A stretch of 64,000 nucleotides of DNA. Source: Bolinopsis microptera (lineage: Eukaryota; Ctenophora; Tentaculata; Lobata; Bolinopsidae). The stretch is from the NCBI RefSeq assembly GCF_026151205.1, contig NC_087074.1:3970001-4034000 (forward strand), read 5' to 3'. Below are positions 25,301-38,011 of the stretch, piece by piece. The translations under genes and the position numbers were made by a program. Position 1 is the stretch's first letter. The number at the start of each line of letters is the position of its first letter. The notes below the pieces were generated by a model that saw only the letters and a program-made list of their open reading frames with translations, searched no databases and was not told the DNA's origin.

Positions 25301-28300
25301 AAATCCTTAAATGCTATATACGAGTATCATGTTAAAATATCCATCAACAAAAGTCAAATTTTAATCGACTTTAGTGACCGATGATTGGATAGATGTTCTG
25401 TCAAAGAGGCCCAATCTCGCGCCACGGTCACGCTGTTAACGGGAGACTGTGATAGCCGGGGCACCCTAACGGTAACCTTCTACCCTCAATAAACGAATAT
25501 TTAATAGAACTGCTGTGACAAGGACAACCCTTTAAAATTAAAGAGCCTGGATTATTGTTTTCCATGATCAATCGATGGATGATGGCAGCTAGCGTTAAAA
25601 GAAACTAAATGCCGTAAAGGGGAGAGCAGGGGTAGATGTGGTTAAAATGCAGGGCGGCACTCACGCGCCGCGCTCTCAATACCATGTGATGAGTCACGTG
25701 TTACCATGGTCACGTGGTATCTCCATAAGTCATCATATTGGCTGCCCTTCCCGTCCTTTGGATATTGCCTGATCGCTTCCACATGAGAAACTGGTCCCGG
25801 GAAAATCGTGTACTAGATTGCACAAACCGTAAGATTCCATCAGTTCATCACACGGGCAATCAGTTTCGATAACCATGAAGCTGGGATCAATTAAATGCCA
25901 AGTAACTGACAATCAAAAGTAGGTAGATTGATCGGTAACGGTAATTCTCTTCCAATTCCATTATCAAAACCGTGCGAAAGTTCGGGATCAACCGACTCAA
26001 ACTAACGACTGTCAATTTTTCTCTTACGAAAGAGCCAGGCTTTGTTCATGCACATAACTCTAGAATTCATTCAAAACTTTTAACTGGAATATGTTCAGAA
26101 ACAGGTTTACATTTCACCGCAATGAATCGGAAATAGTGCCTCGACCAGGTACGGTAAACCTATACGTATAAGTATAATATCTAGAAATGGGAGCTGCGGT
26201 AATCAGGAGTTAAGCCAGGCCACGAGAAGTACTGCAGCCAACAGGTTATTTTCTATAACCCAGTGCATAATAAGTATGTCATGTCTCAAAATTGTATTGT
26301 TCTGTCTGAAACTTATATTGACATAAACGCAAAATATAAACAGCGTTACTTTAAATCTCGATAAATTCAAATAACTGTATATTATGTATTCCGGTAAAGA
26401 GCGTTTAAAGTATTTTTTATTATATTTTGAGTTTAAGTAAAACGTCTTCTTTTTCATGAAATTTGGATGGTCACAAAATTCCTGCACATACGCTACCCGC
26501 TTAAACTCTGCCTTAGACTAAATCTAGAATCATGTTCAATTTTAAACAAAAACCATTTCTATTTCATTACATTTCTATACGCAGTATAACAGAGGGAACA
26601 GTTTAAAACATGTTTATGTGCGGCCAATCATAATAATCATAGTAGCCGTAGTTTGTCTATCAGAGTCTGAGCTATAAACTTGAAGATCGTCCGCGATGTC
26701 ACAGTTTGAAAGGATACAATAAAAACCACATAATCACTACACGTACTAAAACGTTACCAAGTATTAGTAACCTACATGCATTAAACACCGCAGGAGCATT
26801 TAATTACAGGGCCATTCTAAAATATGTCCACTTTCACCCGATTGCAAACTGCAAGGAATTTTATGAGGAACGATTGAACTGATAAATTGTTTACCTAATT
26901 AATTGATTCAGCGCAGGAGGGGACATTATCTTTAAATTTTCCCCATTCACTTTCAGGTCATTTTGCTGTGAGTGGCAAAAATTGCTGCAATTTGGTAACA
27001 GTGGAGTCATTTTTCCCCGTTTATGCCATGGCAAAATTTTTTGGAATTAAGAGGGTTTCGATGATGCAATTCAAGCATTCGTTGCTTTTAGTTTGTACGA
27101 ATAATTTATCAACTCAATAGTAGGTTACCAAGTTATCAAATTTGAACACTAGTCGCTAAACAGTTGCAGAATAAACTTGGAATAATCGATATTTTTCATA
27201 TGAAACAAAGCTTTTAAAACTTAGTTTATGAAGAATACGAAAAATTTCTTAGTGGGTTGCAAATTGAATGAAGGCCAATAATTGTTATGTTCATGTTATG
27301 CTGCAACGTTTCAAATAACTAAATTGTTTTTGGAGGCTTCAAAGCTTTTAGATGGTGTCTGTGAGGTATTGCAAGCCTGTTGCAAGGTAAGATTGTACTA
27401 AAGCGATGTGTAACTGAAGCTCCACCTTCAAGTTTTAAATTGTTGCTTAGATTTTGAAAATATAAAATATTACTGTCAACCATCAATGTTTTTGACCTAT
27501 GGTTATAGGAGTTACTACAAGTTACAACCCTTCATAAAGAGATAAAGATTGTAGCAAGTGAAAAGCCAGACAGCGACTAGCAATTGTTGCAAGAGCTCAT
27601 AATTATGCTGTTGTGCCATTTCGCTCCTCTCATTGGCTGACAAACTTGGGGGACTGCACTATTATATATAGTATATATATACGTCACAGGATTACACACA
27701 TCGATGGCGATATGGTTAAATATGACCAATTCAACTCATCTAAGTATTCAAAAATATTGAACGCGATAAAAGCCATAAACCTGTTTAAGATATATATAAT
27801 AACAGGATGGGAAGTATCGTTTTAAAAGCTAGAATCGTAAAATAAATTTTGAATTTTGTATGCACAAATGTAGTTAGCTGTGAGTCAAGTCCGATTCCAT
27901 CAGATGGACGAATATGAAAGTCAACAAATCGATCGTGGAATCCCAATGACTGCAGTACCTTCAAAAGAAAAAAATTTGACTGTCGATCAAGATGCTAAAT
28001 ATTCATCAAAACATCATATCAGTGATGCAACTGGGGTTAATTACAATTTAATTTAGATTAAGACTGGATGTCGAACCACTATCGATTAGTAACGATGTGA
28101 ATTAAAATGCTGAACTATTACTGCTCACCATGTCATAACTTTTCGCATATGACAGCTAACCGGATAGTTGGTCGTTTAAAACTACGATCGAGGTATAAAC
28201 TACAGCATTCTGACGACTATTTCAAGCCTTTTAATTATGCCCAAAAATAGAACAACTAAAAAGTAGCAGGAGCTTCCAACAGTAAATATGCCGTCGTCCT

Positions 28301-30029
28301 AGAAGCACGTGCGTTTCCATGGTAGCCATAAACCAAATCACGTGATCAATAAAGATTTACAGGCTGTCTGGATGGATGTCATGTGCCAGACACGTGAGCT
28401 GCATGGTAATACACAAATACAGGAAATCTAGGAATCGTACAGTCTACCCGTCTATGCACTGAGCTCGGTAATTTTCACGCCGATTGAAAAATATCAAAAT
28501 TATCGGCATAATATTAATCTTCCGGGATAGCCGTGAAGCGCACAGTATACACATTACACAAGGTAATACCCTACACAAGTACGGAGTACCTACTCAAGTT
28601 TACAAATTATCAAACTCAAAAAGGGGCAACAAATTAGGTATCGAGATAACAATAAATCAATTAAGGGATACTTAGGGTTGTCACCAGATTTTCCTTGAGT
28701 GAGGCATTCTAGAAGTACTTCCCAAATCGAATGAGTGTCGTAAAATCTCGCTTCAAGTATTCGCAGTTTCCAAAAAATCGAGTTAATGTCTACTTGATGG
28801 TGTTTTGGTTCACAGAAGTCCCCAAAAAAAGGGGGCAACATGTGCCACCTAGAGTTCAGTGCAGTGAGGAAAATGTTTGGGAGGAGGAGGAGGAGGTATT
28901 CGATATGGTTCGTGATCGTGGAAAGCTACATGGTGTCCTGGAGGGGTCTAGACTCGGGAATCATACATTGCTATATTGGGCGACAGTGTTGTATAGTCGA
29001 ACTTCAAATATAGGTAGTTTTTAACGTAACGAGGCGCTCAGCCTGTCATTCCGCCGAATCTCTATGATTATGAACATAAACAGCCTGGGGTCCCCAGGTA
29101 ACGTGAACAATGTAATGGAGGTTCAACAGTAACTAACAGTATGCCTACTTATGATTAAAACTCGCGCAGCTCATTTATAATACACGGTTTAACTCAACAG
29201 TATTGAAGTATGTTTATTGTTTATGACGTATTTAAATACCCAAAGAATGATTCTCCCTGTTACTGTTAGAATTGAAGCAACAACATGAACAGGTTTAAAA
29301 TGAATCGGTCTCCAATCATTATGTATCATCTTGTATGCTGGTGGACTTTGTTTGAACCTTTCTTAAAAATGGAGGGCTGCATAAAAATTATGAAAAGTAT
29401 GATCGAATAACTATACTTCTAAATGGCAGTATCCACAATCCAGCGTTCTCTGACCCTACTCTCATTAACTTGTATTGTATATGGGACATTTAGAAACAGA
29501 CGGGAACCACGTGAATTGTGACATCTTACAAGTTACAGCACACAATAAAGCATCATCTGGCATACACAACCTTAAAACAAAGGTAAATAGAGCTACAATC
29601 AAAATTCCAGCTTACAGCATCGATCAATATGCTGGCCACTTAACGACCATGATTATTGGCTCTATATGAATATATGGCTAAAGTTAAGGCATATCCGGTT
29701 GTGCTGGTTATAGTGGATTATAATATAGCATTCCTGGTCATCCTCTATGTGACGAACACAGCGTGCGAACACCACCATTTGAAGGCCGTCTCAATTACGG
29801 TGGCTACCAAGTTGGTGTTGTTAAACATTTAAACGGACCTATAGTTCTCATCTCCACCACTGCAGTGCTGCCGGTCTTGATTGGCTTTATAATCGAATAG
29901 TTGACCCCGTGTGACATAGTTTAACAGGAGTGTATTGAGCCGTTGTTATGGGGCTGGTGGAAGCGGGGCAGATGATCCATCTGTGGAGTTGTAGTCGGGG
30001 AAAATAAGGCGGCAAAGTCTGGTTAAGTC
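22369..30029. other. Gene-poor region upstream of Lim1
   Basis: About 7.7 kb with no gene I can support. Open frames here are short and AT-driven or lie in GA-rich sequence. It contains several GA/CT microsatellites (near 23980, 24485 and 25125), several CACGTG cores (for example 25695-25716 and 28305-28395) and the second copy of the dispersed 67-bp element. Its position suits Lim1 promoter and enhancer sequence, but no core promoter is identified. Confidence 0.5.
29034..29101. repeat. Dispersed 67-bp element, copy 2
   Basis: Second copy of the element at 7133-7199, same orientation. Here the foldback is a perfect CCTGGGG/TCCCCAGG pairing, whereas copy 1 carries one mismatch (CCTGAGG). The copy is flanked by unrelated sequence, which argues for dispersal rather than segmental duplication. 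Confidence 0.6.
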
Positions 30030-30860
30030 TTGCCAAGATAATTAAGGAAGAAAGACAGCCACATAAGTTAGCAGCTATCAAAGAGGCTTGTAGACTTGGG
30101 AAAAGGAAGGAACGAGACACTGTACTGAGACAAGAGCGACAGGACGTGAGGAAGCCAGCAGTGACAGGACATACTTACAAGACAGCTATTAATGTTCCCA
30201 ATCGTCAACCGGGTAACAGCTAACCATAATCTCCAGACAGAGACACAGCCTGAACGGCTAAATGACACAGCTCAGAAACTGGTTGCTACTCCCAGACCCG
30301 GACTAGATGTTGCAGGGGGGCTTGCTCAGAAACTGGTTGCTACTCCCAGACCCGGACTAGATGTTGCAGGGGCGCTTGCTCAGAAACTGGTTGCTACTCC
30401 CAGACCCGGACTAGATGTTACAGGGGCGCTTGCTCAGAAACTGGTTGCTACTCCCAGACCCGGACTAGATGTTGCAGGGGCGCTTGCTCAGAAACTGGTT
30501 GCTACTCCCAGACCCGGACTAGATGTTACAGGGGCGCTTGCTCAGAAACTGGTTGCTACTCCCAGACCCGGACTAGATGTTGCAGGGGCGCTTGCTCAGA
30601 AACTGGTTGCTACTCCCAGACCCGGACTAGATGTTGCAGGGGCGCTTGCTCAGAAACTGGTTGCTACTCCCAGACCCGGACTAGATGTTGCAGGGGCGCT
30701 TGCTCAGAAACTGGTTGCTACTCCCAGACCCGGACTAGATGTTGCAGGGGCGCTTGGTTTTCTGATTGTCAATACAATGTATCGTCTGACCAAAGAAACA
30801 TGTGGGAAAGGTTTGACAGAAAGTTTACCAGCCTTATCATTTGCCAATTTAAAAGAGTAA
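30030..30860 (+). CDS. Repeat-bearing open frame, unknown protein
   Basis: From 30192 a 222-codon frame runs through nine exact-length 18-residue repeats (AQKLVATPRPGLDVAGAL, with Ala/Thr and Ala/Gly variants) and ends with a 34-residue unique tail and a TAA at 30858-30860. Upstream, about 30010-30213, a different frame also looks coding: lysine/arginine-rich, with EERQPHKLAAIKEACRLGK. Joining the two needs a frameshift or a very short intron near 30205. Neither part matches a family I know. Its function, and whether it is translated, are unresolved. Confidence 0.35.
30270..30755 (+). repeat. 54-bp minisatellite, nine copies
   Basis: Nine head-to-tail units of 54 bp, nearly identical to one another (the differences seen are GCA/ACA and GGG/GCG codon changes). 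The unit is a multiple of three and keeps one frame open throughout, giving an 18-residue repeat. The near identity indicates recent expansion or homogenisation. Confidence 0.95.
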
Positions 30861-33230
30861 ACCAGTGTCTGGCCATGATGACAAACTATTAGCAGGCTAA
30901 AATAAGGAACAAAGGCTGTAAAGTTATGCCCAGAGCGTAACAATGATAGAATGACGGTATAATTGCTATGTATTATATTGATCGGGTATGATAGTTTATA
31001 TACGATACAAAATTACACATGCAGCTGTATTTATTATTTACTGTAAAGACATGCAGTCTTGGTAAAGAAAAATTTGCTACTATTTTCTTTCTAACGCAGT
31101 TTCTCTGATTTTCTCTTTGCAAAAAAAAATCTCGAATTTGGTATGATTGGCGGCTGTTTATTGTTTAACCAGATGCAGTTCAATAAACTTAAAGAATTTC
31201 ATCGCATTTTATTTTTACCCATGGTATAATACTATGTTAGTTGTAAAAAAGCGCCAATATTGACCAGCACTAATTTAAGTCGCATTATCATTGGCATGAA
31301 CTCACACAATTCTCTAGCGAATCTATATCTCTGTTATAAACGGTGGTATTTGAATTTCTAAACATAAATTTCATAGTTATAATTATCAAATTTCTAGCTG
31401 TTATTTTTCAATCTTTTAAATTCATGTTTTTGTTAGGGCACAAGACTCCCAGGAATTATCAATAAATATCAAGCTTCAACCATTGTTCATCCCGTTCACA
31501 GCCAGACATAAAATATCATTCAGGTATGTTTCAGGCTTTTTCATCTCAGTGCTCATACACACTATTTACCTCGCCAGTCATGGTTCGAAATCTAGTTTTA
31601 AGTGAAAGTGTAAGTTCCACACTGTGCGTGATACCAGAGCTTAGAGTGGTGCTCTGTAGACAGCTTGACAGAGCTAATCATAGTTATACAGTTCAGTGCT
31701 CCCATGATTACTTAATTAGGCCCAGAAATTGTGTAACGACCGAGCAAGATTGAATATTTTCATGGAAAATCCTCATTATCTCCAGGTAATTAATAATCCC
31801 CAATAACATTTGTACTACCAATCTCACAGACAACCGTTCTCGAACACCCATCATCCCGCACTCTCTCCCGCTCCCCGCATGCCCCGTGTTTAGGACCCTT
31901 TGCAGTACCCTCAATAATAAATACCCCGAACAATGCTCCATTCTTCACACGCTGACCGGGTCAGTTAACTGAGGTGTTTGGCGGAACAGACCCTGTTTAA
32001 CATGGTCTGTTATTACTCAATCAATCAGGTTAATTAGCACATTACTGTCCGCTGTAATACTGTCATAATGAGAACGAGCGAGGGTGAGCGAGCAGGGATT
32101 TTGCAAGTCTGTTCGAGTACTTAGTAAGGGCGAATATTTCTACCGACATTTTGTTCAGAGGATCCGCAGTCTAGATATATCTCTAGACGTACATTAGATA
32201 CAATACAGCTCATATAGACAGAGCTATGAATACTGTCATGTCTCCAAAGTCGAAGACGACCATGAATACCTTAAAATACCGATTCCATTTAGCTAATAAA
32301 TTACTAAACCCTAAACTTTGTGGTAATCCTATTTACTTTCAAAATGGTCGTTCCAACCCTCTTATGTGATCTTCAAGATAACGAGCTCCAACTTCCATAA
32401 ATCTCTGTCTGTCGGCTGTCCTCCTCAGAATAGACTTCATCAACAATAGATTGTGTCTTATAACCTTAACGTGCGAAAATCAACCACAATATTTTCCCGA
32501 ATTCTTGAATCCTCATCTATGCTTTGTGCTCCACAATTAGCCAAGTTGCACTGAACTTCTAATTCTCTTAAAATAAATTACAAGTTATTGACAGTGTAAG
32601 TTGGTAACGAAGATTGTAAAGTTTAAGATGAAGGTGCCGATTTTGAAGATCGATAACTAGACAAGTCTTAATAATTTCGATTAGTCACAATTCCTACTCA
32701 AATTGATTGTCGGATCCATTAAAACATTGTCAAGTCATTTAATCTTAGTCAGATTGTGACGGTTCTGCAGCGTCAACGGTGGAACGTGGTGGAACGTCCC
32801 ACTGAAGTCAACTAGCCGGGAATCACCGGCGTCAACATATTGATCTGGTAAGGATCATTAGTCGGAAAGAATTAGACCCCAAAAAAAGTGTTGACCTCCT
32901 CAAATTATTTTGCAGTAAAAAGTAGAGAATGCTCAATTGATTGATTGTGAGTGAGGTAATCCCCGATTGAGGCATATATCCGGTACCGAAATATGTCACG
33001 TAAATGACAGGATAAAATGGCGGGAATCTAAACGTGACGAAGAGTCAATCCACGTCAATAAAAGATAAAACACATATACACAATAGAGCACATCCCGTAT
33101 AGCTGTAAGAAAAGGGAATTTAACAGTTGTTTCTAACAGTGCCATTTATACAATATGGAAGAAAAGATAGGCTAGAAATCATAATGACAATTCCGGCTAA
33201 AGGATGTATTTTGATGTACCTTACCGAATT

Positions 33231-33316
33231 GAACTTTATTTGAACGGACATCATGTGGACGCTGGAGGCCCTACTCCTAGCAGTAGCGTTTAAATTTATG
33301 TCCGTTCAAATAAAGT
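33231..33316. repeat. Perfect 19-bp inverted repeat with a 48-bp loop
   Basis: ACTTTATTTGAACGGACAT at 33231-33249 is exactly reverse-complemented at 33298-33316. Degenerate versions of the GTCCGTTCAAAT half recur downstream to about 33545 (TCCGTTCAGAATTA, ATCCGGTCAAATTACGTCCG). This suggests a decayed inverted-repeat element or a family of short repeated boxes. Confidence 0.8.
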
Positions 33317-35827
33317 CTTCCATTTACGTCCAAGTTAAACTCTGTTCAAATTTTTCTCGAAAGCATTCCATTCTAAATTAGCATCCAAGAATAAGATATG
33401 ACTTTCTTACATTTCGGTCAAATGTCAATTTCAAGAAAATATTTGGGATTTTTAAGTTTCAGAAATTCCTTCAACCTTCGAGCGTTTATATTAATGTCCG
33501 TTCAGAATTATATCCGTTGAGCAACATCCGGTCAAATTACGTCCGCGCCGACAAGGTATATGGTATAGCTGCAGTCATAACTCGTCATCTTATCACGAAA
33601 ACTGCGATCGCTTTACGATAGAATGGATGCCTGATGGCAACGTGCGTGTGCGTGCTACCAGTATCCAGCAAAACGTGTAAGCCCAGAAAGTGGATTACTG
33701 TGCCAGTTTTCTAAAAGTTATTCGTGTTTATACCTCCTAAAGTTTGATCAGAACCTGGCCAAGGAGATGAAATGAGAGACTTATATCAAAAATAAACTCG
33801 TAGAGTCGTAGTTGAAAACTGTGATTTAAAGTATGAAGTAACGGTGAATTTAAATGGATTATCACTACCAACAGCTGCGGTACTCAACACAACGAGACAA
33901 AAATATGTAAATCTCTTTAACCAACTAGTGAACTAACCATAAATAACTCAACAACTTCTTAACTTCTAGGTTCAACTGCACGAAAAACTCCACAAATTCC
34001 TTGATATTTGCGGAGCATTAGGATTAAAATTATCGATCCTGCTCCTACTTAATTACACTTATACTTATAGTAATAATTATATGTCATTATATACAATCTA
34101 CGTATAAATATTTTTGTCTTTATCGGTGGTTTTAAATGTGGGTTTGAAAAGCTAAGTTGGAACTGTCAGAAAATATCATATTCGGTTAAAAGTTAAAACC
34201 AGCTGTTCGGTTAGAACCAGTAAATGAATATTTACTTTTTCTGAAACTCTTATAACTGGGGATATGATATGAGGGGATCCCAAACATAAATTGAACAAAA
34301 TATGATTTTGCTCAACCATTTTTAAACTGAGTCTTCAGCCAATCTTTAAATCTATTAAAGAATTAAGTCATGCCATATCCACCAAATCAGTAAAGCATTT
34401 TCCGTTCTTAATACTAAGAGCTTCTGCAGCCATTAAATCATTATTCTGTCGAGCACTGGTTCTGTCACGGCGGGTGATTGAATTTGACCCACTGACTATG
34501 TAAATGTTCTAAGTGATAGCGCGGAGTATAAATGTGGTGCGAACCGGCCCAAAGCCAGTAGCCACTGCACTAATGAAAATTATAGGCTGTTTTATCTTTT
34601 TATGATATACGGTTCAAGTACACCTAAATTTAGATTTCGAGAATATTATGAGTTGACGACCTAAGATTGTACATTTTTACTTATTATGACGGATATTACC
34701 TTATGGTACTGGTAGAACCAAAGTTCAAAATGTCGCAAATGGCAATGCAATATAAGCATAGCTGTATATCAGGCTATATAACACTGAAAAATCCAGCTGT
34801 TATATCAGTATTCTTTACATGTTGAGATTATCTGTCATTCGGTTTCTAACTTGTCCTGGATTCTTACAATAATGTAAGTTCAGAAGGACTTAGGACACGT
34901 TTTGTGGCTCGAACTTGTCCGTGGTATTTCAAGTTATTTCAATCATAAGGTTTGCTGACACAACTGCTTCCACCAACAGCAACAACCCTAAAACCATTTC
35001 CGGCCCACAATGTAAAACCCCACATAAATTTCTCAACAATCCATTCTCACTTCCTCCTTTAATCCCACTTCCCAACCAGCAGCCGCTACTTACAAAACCC
35101 CTAAAATAAGTAGACTCCGTTCCTAGCGGAAAGTTGGAGAGATCCAGATGCAACTGACAAGTGGAAATTAAAGTTTGTCACGCTCAATAAGAAGTGATAA
35201 TGAGCTGGCCTTGTTTAACAGGGTCCAGACCATGTTAAAACATTAGGATGACCATTCAAATCCCATCACCTCCTAATTCACTTTATTACCGAGGAATTAG
35301 ACACCAACTCTGAGAATTTATTACCGATAATAAATAAAATGTTTCGATTGACTAGTTTTACCGTAGATCACAATGGGCTCAATACGTATTGTGATAGGTT
35401 GCTAACTAGTCGACGGGGTGCCCTATAGCCCTAATCCTTGATTCCTAATCTCCATTGATCATGCAGTTGTATGTGTTCTCATGACTCACAAGCGGGTAAC
35501 TGTTAGTCTGTAGCAGACCCGTACAGGATCACATTTTATCAGGGCACTTAGTATCCTCAATTTGGGGGGAAGAAGATAGGCAGGGCGTGGGACGAGAGTT
35601 GTATGGGTTTAATTGACTGGGATAGTATCTACTTACATGTTTTTATCTACTTGGACTAAATGGCAATTCATTTCGCTGATCGTTCTCTCTGTTGCATTCC
35701 AAATAAAACTGTAAATCAGCTGGAATGCGGATGCTTCGTGTTTTCCGATCGATTTCACAAATAACGATAAAAAAGCAATGGACCAATCCCAGGATTTCGC
35801 ACCCAATTTATATTATAATCAGTACGA

Positions 35828-35849
35828 GGGGGGGGGGGGGGGGGGGGGG
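35828..35849. repeat. Poly-G homopolymer
   Basis: A run of 22 guanines followed by CACCCC. It is long enough to form G-quadruplex structures and to be unreliable in length. Confidence 0.9.
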
Positions 35850-37185
35850 CACCCCATTACAAGACTCCGGTTATAGAACTGATCCCAACGAAAACAAAGA
35901 AATGTCAAATATAGAGCACAACGTAGCTGCTTTCTACAAAACCATACGTCAGTGAATTCAAGTAAACAAAAAGTCATTTAGAACAATTAATATGGGTCCT
36001 AACCGAGCTAACAGTGTAAGTGGCGACCCAGTGACAAGACTTTCCATCTGTATTATTAATGATCAGATAATAAAAGATTTTATGTCTCCAATTATCGGTG
36101 CTATCTGCATAAGAAAGGCCGGCACGCGCTCGCAACACACCAAAACTGCCCTTTTTCAATGACAAAGCGGGCACCAGGGGATCTTTTGTACGATGTATTG
36201 ATAAAATCATGTGACCTATCCACCATTTGCCAGGTGCCCTCCCCCATTGATTGAAACTATCCTAAATCGATTCTTCGCGATTCTTCTCAAAGGAATCTAT
36301 AATGATACGTTTAGATTGGCTTCAGACTTCAAGCAGTTCTAATCCAACACAATCCTGACAAACTCATTACCGTGCTCATAACTATGAAAATGTAGCCCTT
36401 GTACCGGCCTATTTGAAGTGGAGAGTTCAGAGTACAGAGTTGGAGACAATGGAACTAATAGTAGACATGCCTGTCTTGACCCGCCTGTCATTGTCTGTCA
36501 AGCGTAGGGCTGATATTATACTGTTCTTTCCCGTTATAAGTAATTCGAGGTTGGGTTGGGAGTAGATATTATGGTATGTGATATATCTGTTGGTATGTGA
36601 TATAAGCTGTTAAAGACGCTAGCATCTCCGGGGACGCGGAGAGCTGAGGGAGACAGTGAAAATAATGGCACGGTGCTGAGCTGAGTAAGCAACAGCAGCA
36701 GCAACTGCAGACACCACGGTTACCGGAGAGCGAGTAGTTCAGCATGTTTCCAAGTTCAATAACATTCAAATGAGCGTTAAACATTAACCAAGCGTTTCCA
36801 GACATTCAGATATAAGACGAAGTTGTGAAGCAGCTAATCACATAACTTCTAATCGAGATAATCGCTAAACTTAAATCCTAAAGCATAATCTCTCACTTTG
36901 TCCATTTAACTTGGTTGCTACCGGAAATAATTCAAAGAATATAAACCATGAAATCAAAACGTAATTATAATATATCCTACGGGGCAAGTTATACCCTAAA
37001 ATCATGCTTTTACCCTAATTCTAAAATCACGCTCTCCTGGTTCGAAAGAACAACTTAAGTGCAGTGCTGATCAGTATAAAGGCGGTGGTCACTACTCACT
37101 GTAAATGGTTTAAATATCACCCTCCTTAACACCGGCCTCCATGGTGGCCGCTCACTGTCTGCGTAACTTCCAGCGGAGGGGTACT

Positions 37186-37199
37186 GTTACCATGGTTAC
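37186..37199. promoter_or_regulatory. X-box-like palindrome
   Basis: GTTACCATGGTTAC is identical to the second palindrome in the Lim1 intron (13785-13798). It lies about 0.8 kb beyond the CHORDC1 stop codon in gene-free sequence. It is a candidate RFX-type site by motif only. Confidence 0.3.
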
Positions 37200-38011
37200 T
37201 ATCGTTAATACAATCGTAGGGAGGCAGCTGCTATATTTTCCTGGGCACTTGCCATTTTTGATCTTTTCTATATGCTTTCTTTATTAATCCCAGCTTTGGA
37301 TTAATTGGACGAAAGTAAACAGAACAGCTTTAAACTCACACCAACTTGCAATTAAGGAACTGAGTGAGGAACTGATAGCGAAATTCTCGGAGATGTTTGA
37401 GTAAATACCTTGAATATTGAACCAAGCGATAGCTATGAGTATGTCATCAGAATATAATATGTACTTGTAGTACGAGGTATTTTAACTCTAAGTGCTTTTT
37501 AAGTCATGCTCAATCTTAGTGAGCTCTGGAGATCGGTAACACATTAATTCAACAACGTGACACTTAATACAACCCTGCAAAAAGAACCCACGTTGGTTTA
37601 TTGGTGGTTGTGTAGTATAATCGCTGGACGACAACCAGGTATTTAATCATCTCTCCTTGTGTGGTAAATGGTGTCTGGTCTCCAAGTGGGAAGAAAGCCC
37701 TTATCATCGCATGTAATTGACAGGAGCCATTTGATTTTTAATGGAGGTGGAATGTTTTTATTATTGGATCATATAATCACAACTGGATATTTATTATTTA
37801 ACCATAATTAGATATATTTTGACAACATAAACGCGGAAGTTAAACAAATAGAGCTTTACAAAAGAGATACAGACACACACTTATAAAGAGAGAGAGAGGA
37901 GATTCAATTTCCTTTTCGTTTTCCTGTCCGTTAAGAGAATATGGAGCAACAGTGTGACAGTCCGTAGTAAAACCTAGAACTTTATATCATTCAGTTACCA
38001 GATGGTGTCTT

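Larger units (their letters stand above)
30861..38011. other. Gene-poor region between the repeat ORF and CHORDC1
   Basis: About 7 kb without a gene I can support. Short frames such as 34915-35109 and 35725-35955 lack splice context or consist of simple sequence. Notable items are an inverted repeat at 33231-33316, a poly-G run at 35828-35849 and an X-box-like palindrome at 37186-37199. The CHORDC1 3' UTR would begin at its right edge. Confidence 0.5.

Noticed and set aside
34915-35109. 64-codon plus-strand frame with Pro/Asn-rich composition
   Set aside because: No splice context, no homology I recognise, and an equally long antisense frame; not supportable.
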